Shown: in pieces, positions 11,501-23,500 of the stretch
How the letters are laid out: every line of letters starts with the position of its first letter
How positions within the stretch are numbered: the stretch's first letter is position 1
Assembly: GCA_027886175.1 (NCBI GenBank)
Contig: JAJNNQ010000003.1
Coordinates: 21,989,501 to 22,053,500 of the forward strand
Length of the DNA stretch: 64,000 bases
Direction: 5' to 3'
Origin: Phylloscopus collybita
Lineage: Eukaryota > Chordata > Aves > Passeriformes > Phylloscopidae
Notes under the pieces: generated by a model
The model's database searches: none
Told to the model about the DNA's origin: nothing
What the model saw: only the letters and a program-made list of their open reading frames with translations
Position numbers and translations under genes: made by a program

Positions 11501-14500
11501 GTGCCCATGCTTGCCTGCGTGCAGGCACAGTTCTGCGTGCTCTCCCCACAGTTCTGCGTGCTCTCCCCACAGTTCTGTGTGCTCTCCACATGGGGGAAAA
11601 GAAATAGCAGAGTGTTGCCACGGTTCGTGCCTGCCATGTTTTGGTTTTAGGAAATTCTGTTCCCAGGACAGAACTGGGAACACAAGGTCACGCTGTTTGT
11701 ACACAAAGATGCCACACGCTTTCCCACGGGAGGGACTGTGTGTGGTGGTCTCTGTGAGTGACCAATAGTTCCAGGGGTCCCACCTCTAAGGTGGGCACAT
11801 TTGTAAAAGGTATAAAAGAAGTTTGGAAAATAAACCTGCGGCTCCTCCTCAGGAGTCCAGCAGCCTTCTGATGAATCCACGTCTCCTCATTGTGTCCCAC
11901 AGTGACAGCAGAGGACCAGAAATAGGGGAAACTCTCCACACAGAGGAATAGAATGAAATAATCTGACCTTGGTACAGCTTGATTGCCTCTCAGCACTGGC
12001 TGCACAGCTTTGGAAAAAAAAGCAGCCCAAAGGCACCATTGGTTTGTATTGCCACTGGCACTCAGCCATGCATGTGCTGCATAGGAGGTGATAAAATTCA
12101 AATAATTTGAACAACCTAGGGGTTTTGTTTTCAACATAAAGCTTAACCACCCTTAGACAAAGCATTGCTCTTTTTTTTCTAATCACTGTTCCAATGTGAC
12201 ACTCAAAACATACAAGATAAGCATCTTCAGTTCTATAATGGCACAAAAGCAGCAAAGGGAGGCAAAGTTTACAGGGCCAAGACGGTTGACAGAATCATAG
12301 TTGCAGTAGAGGAGTCATAGAACCCTGAGATGAATGGACCCACAAGGATCACTGAGACCAGCTCCTGGCCCTGTACAGGACACCCCAACAATCCCACCCT
12401 ATGCCTGATAGCATTGTCCAAAGGCTTCTGGAGCTCAGGCAGTCCAGGGCCATGACATTCCCTGGAGCATCTGTTCAGTACCTGACCACCCTCTGGGGAA
12501 GAATCTTTTCCTAATATCCAGTCTAACCCCCATGACACAGCTTCATGCCAGTCCCTTGGGTCCTGTTGCTGCTCACCAGAGAGCAGAGTGCCTACCCCTC
12601 CACTTGCACTCACGAGGGCTGGTGTCCTCCTCAATGTAAGGACTAGGCCTCAGCCTCCACCTGAAAAACAGGTAGCTTCAAGGATTTGGCCACTGCCTAC
12701 TTAACATCACCCGTGCTACCCCACTGAAGACAGTGCAGGGGTGGAGAGTCAGTTATCTAATCTCCCAGAAGACAGCCTTCCTGCCAGGCTGACCTGCCTG
12801 CAGCAAGTGCTCCACAGAAGCTGTCCTAGCAGTAGTCATCTTCCTGTTGGTGTCAGCGATAAGCACGGAGCTCAGCTCTAGGTACCAGCCAGCCTCCCAG
12901 GGGCTCCCCTGCACCTTACCAACACCACTGGGCATTAATCCTTCATGCTCAAACACTGCAGTCATAAATCCTTCATGCTCAAACATTGCAGTCATAAATC
13001 CTTCATGCTCAAACATTGCAGTCAGCTGCCCCTCATCAGGCTTTTCTCAGGACCAGTGACCTGGAAACACAAACCCTTTCGTTCCCATGCAGAGCTACCG
13101 CTGCACAATGGCATATCCCCCCTTTGGTTTATTATCTCTAATAGCTGTATTTATCAAGCATACTGTGAAGTATTTTACAGTGTTGGGTCTCTGTGGAATC
13201 TGCCCAATGTCTCTCCCAAACACAGTCAGAAGCCTGGTGAAGTTGTAATATTCAAAAACCACACAGAACTGTTCTCACGGGGTTGCAGCAATAAAGAAAA
13301 CAGGTGAGAGGATGGAAAGATGTGTGCAATGACTAGATCTATGGATCAAGAGGGGTAAAACACACCATTAGAAAACTGGATGTGCTCAGCAAACAAAAAT
13401 ACAATTTAAATGGGGTAAAGAGTCTCCCTCTTTCCTTCACTGCACTCTCAAAACCCCAGGTAGCCTGAACCAGCCCTGGGACAGAGCTCCAGCCTCCTCC
13501 CAGCAGTTCTCATTGCAGCAGAATGTCCTATATTTCTTCAGAAAGCATGCAGATTTCAAAGGATTTCCACAATTCTGATACTTGGTGCCTCAAAGGGGAC
13601 ATTCACACTAACACTTTTAGGAATTGCTTGCTTTTCCTTTCCTTAAATAAATAAAAAAAAAAGAACTAAACTTTAGAGGAACTCTTCAAATGTCAGCCAC
13701 AGGAATACCTTGTTAGACTGAAGAAAATCTATCCAGTGTTACAAAAAAACCCCGATTTTTCATGACTAATGTAAGATAAAAAATCTACAGATTAACCTTT
13801 TGTGAGGCTCCGCAGCAACAGTAACAGCATTAGCTCGAATCCTCTGTGATACTCTGTCCTTCCCCCAGAACTCTCCCTGAGATCTGAGGAAGTTATTAAC
13901 ATAGCTAAAGTGACTGTTGTTCTTTTGGTTTTATTTGCTGAGCAGACCCTGTGGTGTCCCTGACACCAACGCTGTCACTCAGGAAGTTCACTGCCTGTTT
14001 GGCATTCACACTATTTATCTGCCTTTCTCACATTGTGTGTCACCATGACAGCCAGCAGAATGAGCCAGGAAGAGACTATGAAACCACAGAAGACTAGACA
14101 GAGGGGTTCTCCCTGCAAGGAGGAGGCTGTCTGAGTGCAGGTCAGTACAGTTCTCCCTAATAAAAGAGGCTTTAAGGGGGTCACATTCCTTGCTGATGAT
14201 ATGTTCAGGACCAGAGCCTCAGCTGGCTTATGTTCAGCTTTAGTACAAGTCAGTTTTACAGTTCTCCATCCCTGCAGAAATGTGGTTCCTTGCATCTTGA
14301 GTTACATAACAAAAGTTACCCAAAATTCCAGGGAAGAGTTCACTGGCTTATTCCCAAGCTTTTCCTGACAGCACTCTTTAAATATCTGAAGCAAGTCCAT
14401 TAGCTCTGAGATATTGACGTGGCAATAACAAAGACTGACAGGACTGAAGTCACCCTGGTACAGAAAGACAGCTCCAGTCTTGGTTAACTTTGTTTTGAAC

Positions 14501-17500
14501 CCAAGTTGGGCTTTCCAGTAGAAGAAAAGTGTATCCACAACCTGTGAAAGATAGAGGCTCAAGAGATCCATGAGTGCCCCAGCACACAGGAAAGCAGTTT
14601 GCTACAAGGCACGTCAGCACAGAGAGGATGGAGAGGAAGCCCTTCAGCTCCAGCTTCCCTGCCAAAATTGTTCCATAGTGGTATCTGCTGCAGGACTGCA
14701 CAAGGTGAGTGCTTCCCTGGCACGTGGAGGGAACCCCTCTCCCTTTCACAGCAGAAAGAGAACAAGTTCTTGGTTAATAATGGTGATAGATGTGGAGGGC
14801 TCAGGGGTCACATCCTCTTTCCAGAGCATGCCCATAAGGGTCAAACCAATCCTTCAGTCTGCCTTTCCTAGCAGAGTCAGTCCATGGGGGCAGGAGTGGA
14901 GGAAATCCCTTCCTGATTTCCATTTGTCTGAAGAGTCCTCTTGCCGCTGCTGGAGGCAGAAGATGGAGACAGCAGGCTGGGCTTCTCACTCACAACAGCA
15001 GGGCACAGCTTATGCTCTTCTTCTCCCCAGATATTGTAGGAAGCAAGGGAAGAGCAGGCACCCCCAACACCTGGGCCATGCTTGTGGCTGGGCCCCCTGT
15101 CCAGGAGGGCTCCAGCAGTCACCCAGCCCCAGGCAGGAGAGGGGCAGGGGAACATGCCCCAGCAGCCCTCCTCTGCACTTTCCCAGGACACCAGCTCCAT
15201 TAACTTTTCTCTCTCAAGGACTCCCTTGGCAGGGGCAGAGGATTACAATTACTCAATTACTGAGCCTCTGCTCCCCATGATGTCCAGGCACAAAGTGACA
15301 CCAGTGTGATGCATCTCAGCACAAGCTGGAAATGTATCTGGCCAGCGCACACGAGAAGCAAAAACACATTAGCTTGCTCCAAATTCCTCAAAAGGCCTGG
15401 CTGTCATCCACACTGGGTAAAACAGGCACTCATCACCAAGCAAGACAATCTATTCACAGCTTCCCACTGCGTGGATTAACATGCACAGGAGCTAACTTAC
15501 AACAGGGAATGGAAAGCTGGTCCAAAAAGGAAAGGTCAAAAGAGAGAAAGCTCTGCTCACAGACATGGAACAAAAGGATATGGGAAAAGCGAAGGGCTGC
15601 TCAGAAGGCATTATAAAAAATAAGAAATACAAGTCGCAGTCTTTAGCCCAGCCATGGAGCTGAAGGTATGTAAACACTGCTGAGCCCAGGGTAAAATGAA
15701 TTAGCAGGAGACAAATGCTCTTGAAAGTGTTCCTGCTTATATGAGCTTGTCTGCTCCAGGGGAGAGATGAAGAAGCCATGAGACATGACTGTGCAGTCTC
15801 AGGGCACCAAAATACCTGAGGTTATTCAAATAAACTTCCCTCTGCTCCACTCAGCATCAAAGTCCTGCTCACAAATCAGCCTTAAAGAAACACTATCCAC
15901 TGCTACATTTCAACAGCTGGAAGAATACAGCCAGACACAATAGGCTTTGGTGGAGAGAAAAGCTGAGAGTGGTGTGCACAAGGCAGGAAGCTCAAGTCTT
16001 AAGGCCTAAGGGATGAGGGAGCAGCAGGATGCATCTCTAACAGCATTTCAGAGAAACCCAGAACTGTCTGGGTTGGAAGGGAACTCAAAGCTCATCTCAT
16101 TCCAATTCCCTGTCATCGGCATCCCCTTAATTCCAGGGTTAAAAACAAAGGTTCTTTTGCTCTGGATAAATGCAAAGGAGAAAATCCCAACCACATCTTA
16201 CCAAGAGGTAAAAAACACATGAAAGTTTGCTGGTAAACTACAGAAAATGAAGGAACATTGGAAAAAAAAGGAAATGCAACATAACATCACTTACCAGTGC
16301 ATAGACTTAGCCCACTGAACATAGAAAATCTTTAAACCCATTCAATGTCACATTCTGTGAGAAGAGAGAAGAAAGGGAGAAAACCAGAAAGACAGGAAAG
16401 ATGTAGAAAAACAGCCATATAGCTACCAACCTCTGGGTTGCAGTGATGTAAAACTCCAGACTGAAGGTAGGGTTAAAGGACAATGTGCTTGTCTCATGGT
16501 CAGGCTTCTTAAAGCTTTGGCCCATCTTGGGCCTTCCTCCTAGGTGGGACTTGTGGTTTCTCAGACAGTCAGGAACTGGGTCAGGCAACACTGGGGGGCT
16601 GCCTTCAGTGTGCCACAGCTGACAGACACTGCAGGGTTGGGGGGTACAGGGGTCAGGGCACCACCTCACCAGAGCAAGGTCTGACCCACCCTCTACCAAG
16701 CATCCAAGCATCCTAAGATGTCTCTAAACAGATTACTTTTTTTCAGTCTTTGACTGGAAAGGCAGGGATACCTTCCACTATCCCAGGTTGCTCCAAGGCC
16801 CATCCAACTTGGCCTTGAACACTTCCAGAGAGGGGGCAGCCACAGCTTCTTTGAACAACCTGTGCCAGGGCCTCACCTTCCTACAGAAAATTTTCTTCCT
16901 AATATCTAATCCAAACCTACCACTTGTTAGTATGAAGCCATTCCCCCCTTGTCCTGTCACTCCAGGCCCTTGTAAATAGTCTCTCTCCAGCTTCCTTGTT
17001 GGCTCCTTCAGGGACTTGAAGGCCACAGTTAGGTCACCAGAAGCTTCTCTTCTCCAGGTTGAACAATCCCAACTCTCCCAGCCCTTCCTCTCACAAAGCT
17101 GCTCCATCGCTCCCTGATCATCCTGGTGCCTGCTCTGGACTCGCTCCAGCACCTCCATATCCTTCCTCTGCTGGGATCCTCAGGCTGGAGACAGGTCTGA
17201 GTGGGGCAGGGGGGCAGAATCTCCTCCTCCCCTGCTGCCCACAATGGGGGATCAGCCCAGCACATGGGCAGTTTCTGGGTCCCAGTACATAGGGCTGGGG
17301 CATATCCAGCTCTCATCCACCAGCACCCCCAAGTCCTTCTCCAGGATTGTTCTTGATCTGTTCATCCCCAGCCTGGATTGATCCTGGTGGTTGCCTCAAC
17401 ACATGCAGCTTGGCCTTGTACAACCTCATGAGATTCCAATGGCTCACTTCTCAAGCTTGTCCAGGTCCCTCTGGATGGCATCCCATCCCTCAAATGTGCC

Positions 17501-20500
17501 AACAGCACCAGTCAGCTTGGTGTCATCTACATCCATTTGTTCCTGCAGGGAAAGGGCTTTCTCCTCTGAAATCATTAACCCTGCATTCCTGTTACACTTC
17601 AGCCCAGGCACTCTTGATTAAAAGCCAAACCCAGTAAAAACCAGGCTGAAAGCTTTTAAAAAGCACTTATGCCTAGCAGCTCTTACCAATAGGACAGAAC
17701 TGCTTCCTTTAGGAAAGGAAAACGCCTCTCCCTTTTCTACTTCTGTTTTTCCACCAAGTGACCTCTTCCTTCTGGCATTTGTTTTAAAATCTAAGGTAAA
17801 TGTCAGCTCAGCCAGGCCCCACACCAAAGCTTGCTCAAGTCAGGGGAAAGTCTCCTGCTACCTGCAGAGCAGCTTTGGACCACACAAGAGAACTAGTGGT
17901 AGCATCACAGAGATGATGCTGTTGCAGATGCTTTACCATCAAAAGCAGATCAGGGCTCTGCAGTGCTTCTCTCCACACAGGTGGGCTCTCCTCACCCTGA
18001 ATAACTAATGAGTTGTTTGGAAACGGGGGAACAAAGTACAGCTTTAGCCTGAAGTCTCTTCTCCCAGAGGACAGGCCATGAGACAACAGGAAATGGCCCC
18101 AGATTGCACCAGGTCATGTTTAGAGTGGGTATTAATAAAAATTTCTTCACTGAAAGAAGAGGCATTGTAACAAGCTGCTATGAGCAGTTTTGGGCTTAGT
18201 CAAGACTTGTAGACATTGTGGACAGGAAGTGAGCACAGACAGAGCTACAGTGTGAAGACTCAAAACCAGACCAGAATGTGGAAGATAGACATGCAAAAGA
18301 TGAAGAAGAAATCCTCTCCAGCAAAAAAGGGTCAAAATCCCCTGCTTCCTTGCTAGAAAGGCATTTTAAGTGACTAGTGGGGCTCCTCAAGCTGTCTAAG
18401 CACTGTAATGTCAGACTGTAGCTGTTTTCTTAATAAACTTGGTAATTGGCATGAAAACTCAGACTGAACTTGAGTGTCTGGTTTCCTTTGCTCAATAAGA
18501 GCCTCCTTCCTCTGAACTATGAAAAAAAAAACAGGGAATGAATGTCTGGCTGCTACAGCCAACTCCAATTTGCTGGATTTATTGTTAAATGCTGAGTTTT
18601 GAGACTGCAGTGAGATCCAGGAATGTTAGAAAACAGCAAGCTCTTACCCCTCTGCCACTCAGCAACCTTCTACCTAGCAGAAATTACAATAACAAGTTGA
18701 TAAAAGCAATTAAATGCACAACTCCCAGCAGGGATGAGAAAGAATTGAGAACAGAGCATGGAGAGCTCTGGGAAGGTTTGAATCAGCCCCTGTGCAACCA
18801 GCACACCACCAGCCATTTCTGCAGCAGGGTGGCTCAGGAGGAGGGGCAGCACTGTCAACTGAGCTTGAGTCCAAAGTTTCCAGCACTGTCAACCTCAGAG
18901 GGCTGAGTCCAGTTCTATTCTTAATACCCTGAAAACCCAGGTTTAGAACTATGAGATATGACTTCCACTTTAATTTTAAACTACCCACACATTTGGCTCC
19001 TGAGCTGGGAAGTTGAAGAGCATCAAAAAAAAAAAAAAAATGCAGCCCTCCATGAATTTTTCACTGAGAGCAGAATTCCCAGGAGGCAGCAGGCTTTCTC
19101 CCCAGCATCATGGTTATGCAGCATCACAGCACACACAGTCTGCTCCACCTGCAGCATTCCTTGCTTAGCTCTCTGTGTCACTTCAGCTGGAGGTGAGCCA
19201 GTCCCAATGCAGTCAGCTGTAGTCATCTAAGATCACCTACTTGTTTTTCTGTAAGCCTTGACACCAGTAATGCTCAGGATGAAGTGACAAGACAGGCCAC
19301 CTGCCCTTTGTACACAGCCACACGGAGACATTCCTGCCATACTTTCCCAGCTCCTGCTTTCTGAGCTCACAGGCCCTCCCAAGCCAGCCCAGTGCAAGGG
19401 CAGCCTGCAGCCCAGGCATGCTCTGGAAGGCTGTTGAGGGCTGCAATTCCAGCTACACAGTCCAATTCCATCCACTTCCAATGAAACAGCATCAATTTCC
19501 CTAACTCAGGGAGTAAAATCTGCCCTGCTCAAACTGCCAGAAGCCCTGCTTGGGCAGTCCCTGTCAGAGATCTGTTTTTCCATCTCTTATGATTCTGGGG
19601 AGGATCTGTGCTCTCCACCACAGGTCTTCACACCTTCTGCATGTCAGGGCTTCTCCAGAACGTCAGTGGTTCCAGATAAAGCACAGTTGATTGTGAGGAT
19701 TAAAAGGTTTTGAGTGAGGTAGCCTATTTGAAAGTACAGCTGAAACCTGGACTTCTATCCTGTAGCAACTATTGCCAAAGTGACAAGAGTCCCTGCACCC
19801 TGTGACACCCCCCATGCTATTGTCACTGGTTCCAGTGGCTTCATACTGCTATGCTGCTAGCAAGTTGCTTTCTTTGGTTTTATTTTTCCTTTTTTTTTTT
19901 TTTTTTTTTTTTTGTTTTGTTTCCAATCTTTAACATCTACTGTCCCTTACACAGACACAAAAAGACATTGCAGAAAACTTACAACCATGTCAGAACGTGC
20001 CTGGCATAAATCTCTCTGAAAGGTTCCTCTTCCCTCACTTCTCACAGGCTGCTTTTCCAGTTGTGGGCAGGGATTGTTTCCAGGAAAAGCTGAACACAGC
20101 ATAGGGCATATTTTTGCTTTTGACCATCACCTCTGGAACCAGTCTAACAGCAGCAGCAGATCACTCCCATCTAAGCAGGGAGAAAGCTCAAAGCACCTGC
20201 TCATCTGGAACGGCCTTAAGGACCAAGACTTCCCCAACATGAGAAAAGAGAAACAGCAGGCCCCATTGCAATTCTGGGTGTTGCTGTGGGAAAGGAAGCC
20301 AGGAGGAGAGGAGCTCTCTTGTAATGAGTTGATTCTGGCTCCCAGCATCAGCAGCATGAGCTGGAACAAGGGAGACTCCCAAGCAGTGAATCTTCTGCAG
20401 TTGCCAACGGTGAACAAATAAGGCTGGAATGAGTGACCTCCCTGTGAAATGAGGTAACAACCACCTCCTAATGAGAAAGGGCAGGAGGTGCCTTCTAGAA

Positions 20501-23500
20501 GGAGACAGAACCTCCTGGGAGGATATTACAACCCAGGACACTTCCCTGCCAGAAGACAGCAGAGGAGCTGTCATTAAACCATTAAAGCAGGGCACACTGC
20601 CAAACTGCCCACAGCCCTTGCAGAAAGCAAGGCCCCACCTTACAGGCTATCCCAGAAACATGGCTTCTCCAAGAGAGGTGGCTCCAGCCTGCTGCTTCCC
20701 ACCCAGCCCTGTGTGTGTGTCTGTCTGGGCACCATACCTGCAGTGAAAATCTTGGAGAAGAGAGGCTTCCCCAAGAGAGGTGGCTCCATCCTGCTGCTTC
20801 CCACCCAGCCCTGTGTGTGTGTCTGTCTGGGCACCATACCTGCAGTGAAAATCTTGGAGAAGAGAGGCTTCCCCAAGAGAGGTGGCTCCATCCTGCTGCT
20901 TCCCACCCAGCCCTGTGTGTGTGTCTGTCTGGGCACCATACCTGCAGTGAAAATCTTGGAGAAGAGAGGCTTCCCCAAGAGAGGTGGCTCCATCCTGCTG
21001 CTTCCCACCCAGCCCTGTGTGTGTGTCTGTCTGGGCACCGTACCTGCGGTGAAAATCTGCGCAGCCACGGCCAGGAAGGCGTCGGACACCACGGACTCGG
21101 AGTGCAGGGAGATGTTCAGCTGGCGGGCGATGTTCCGGTAGACGTTGGGGCGAATGTACTCCAGCTCATCCCCTGCAAACAAACAGCCAGGGGTCAGCAC
21201 ACACTGCACCGAGCCCTGCTCTCACCACGGAGCAATTTCAGCTGGGGTCACTGCAGGGATGCCTTCAGCCAAAGGGTCTGAACCCCAGCTCCACCTGAGT
21301 TCAGGCAGGCAGCAGAGTGGGTCCTTTAGATGCAATTCCCTCCCACATGCACCCTGGGACTTCTCAAGGGAGCAGAGGCAGGCGGTGGTGTTGCCACGGT
21401 TTGTGCCTGCCATGTTTTGGTTTCTGGGAATTCTGTTCCCAGGACAGAACTGCTAAGCAAAGTCATGCTATTTGTAAGCTAAGGTGTTTGCCACACGCTT
21501 TCCCATGGGAGGGACTTCACGTGATGGTCTCTTCAGGTGACCAATGGTTCCAGAAGTCCCCAACCTCTAAGGTGGGTGCTTTGTAAAAAGGTATAAAATA
21601 GGTTTGGACAATAAACCTCTAGCTTCCTCCATGAAAGTCCAACAACTTTCTAAACAAGTCCGTGTCTCCTTCTTTGTGTCCCACACCAACACAGTGGCAC
21701 TGTAGGAGTGCTGTGGCTGCAGTAATCCCTGACATAAATGCTGTTCCCAGGCTGGCTGCCTGCCTTTCCTCCAACACAGGAGACAGGCCTGAGATAAGCC
21801 AAAGCCATGTCATTTAATTTCAGAAGTGAGAAGGAAGCATATCCATCCATGTAAGCTTTTGAGAGATACACCCTTCCTCGGCACCCCATCAGGCTTGTAC
21901 AAAAACGCCTGAAGAGCAAGAGAGCAACTCAAGAATGCTGAAGGCTGATGAAAGCCAAGGATCCACCCAGAGCTGCACAACATTAATTAAACAAAGAGAC
22001 TCTCAGCTATTTTTTGCTCACACAGGCACTTGATTTCAGTCTGGAATTCTTTCTCTCCTCCAAATCGTTAAAGAGATGTTCATTTGTATGGCTGACTGCT
22101 CAGCAGCAGGGTACCTGACACACACAGACGTGTGCTTTCACCTCCAGAGTGCTTTCTGCCCAGCTGGGAAATGGCAGGAGGTGTTAGGCCAGCTTGAAAC
22201 CCAGACAAAAATACCAAGGACAAGCAGAGAACCTCCTCCTAAAGGACAGAGCTATGGAGCTTGGGAAACAACAATAAAGCTTTTCCTTTGTAGCAAAACA
22301 AACCATTTTTTGAATAGCAGAATTAATAAAGCCCAGTTTCCAAGGGATTTCTCTCTCTGTAGAGGTTCATGGATATTTAATGAAGGTTGCACAGCTGCTG
22401 TAGGAGCATGACACAATGCAAACACAGCATGGGACCAAGGCCCCTTGTGCACAGAAAGCCCTTTTTGGCTTAGATTTAGGACACTAAATCTGTGCTCCTC
22501 TCCTGCACAAGGGTGCTGTGGAAAGAGGAGGAGCTATCCCAACAGCCTTATATCCCAGAGCAAGACCCAGGTGACTTGGCCCAGCCAGAGGGCAACTGAT
22601 CTTCCTCAAAATTTCATTTATATGAGAGGTAAAAAGGAAGATGTCACTGCAATCAGGATCTTGTTAGGGAGCCATTAACTACTGATCCTTAATTCATTTA
22701 TCTGGCATTCAGCACAGGCAAAACCCAGCTCTACAGAATCCCAGAGCTGAGCTCTCCCACCCTTTCTGAGTATGGGATTGTCCCTGTTTGACAGCAAGCG
22801 GCAATCTGCCAACACATGGTCAGCCCTGATAAGAGGAAGCCTTACTTGGACTACCCAACAGCCCTTTTCTCCTCACAGGCAGCACACAGGCTTCCTGCTA
22901 AATGTAAGGAAATGGGGATAGCCCTGGCTAGCTGAGAGGCAGGAACAGGAGGCTGGGATCAGCACTTGGTAGCCTGCCACTGCTACAACTTCTAACAAGC
23001 AGTGCCTGGAGGCCCCAGATGAGATCAGGGTTTGGTTGGAGGCACACATGCCCTGTTCTGCAGTGAGGCACAGGGCAGGCAGGAGTATCTGGGGAAGGAA
23101 AGCACAGGAAAGCATTCCCATGCTCAGAGAGCCTCCTTGCCCCAGCAGCCCCAGGACCTCTCCTGTTGCATGATACATTGGTGCTGGTCTCCAGTGTCCT
23201 TGCTCTGATGCCCAATTTTGCAACATCTAGAGCAATTTGGGGGCTTCTCCTCCTTCCTCCAGTGGTCATGGAGGAATTAGCAGGGCAGCAGTGACAGTTT
23301 TCACATGCAGAATCTCCTTGCAGTGTCAAAGGGCACTGCCCTGGGCCTTGACCAGAGGAAATACAAGCTCAGATAAACGCTTATGACAGACAGAGCTGGT
23401 TGGTCTGGGGTGCCTCACTTGGCTATACCATTAGGTTTTACCATGTCTGACTCATTAATTGCCCTAATTAGCTGCTAAGCCTCACTGAGCTGATGGAGTC

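Larger units (their letters stand above)
11404..21043 (-). other. BOK: BOK intron between exons 3 and 4
   Basis: About 9.6 kb, donor GTACGG at 21043 and acceptor at 11405-11404. It holds, from low to high coordinate, a 21-bp tandem repeat, an ERVK-type solo LTR, a CR1 fragment, a 30-bp tandem repeat, two more CR1 fragments, a poly(T) run and the 102-bp minisatellite. Long open frames inside it, such as 14570-15280 on plus, show no family resemblance and are taken as chance. Confidence 0.8.

Noticed and set aside
12934..13023. CRISPR-like 30-bp repeats
   Set aside because: The repeats are directly adjacent without spacers, there are only three, and the context is a vertebrate intron.
14570..15280. 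236-codon open frame on the plus strand in a BOK intron
   Set aside because: It has low-complexity composition, no recognisable domain, no splice or promoter context, and overlapping open frames on both strands.
20713..21281. 142- and 188-codon plus-strand frames with repeated motifs across the minisatellite
   Set aside because: A 102-bp repeat without stops is open in several frames. They are by-products of the array and BOK exon 3, not a repeat protein gene.
11613..21691. A full-length provirus bounded by the two ERVK-type LTRs
   Set aside because: Each LTR has its own different target-site duplication, and the DNA between them is BOK intron and exon sequence with no gag, pol or env.
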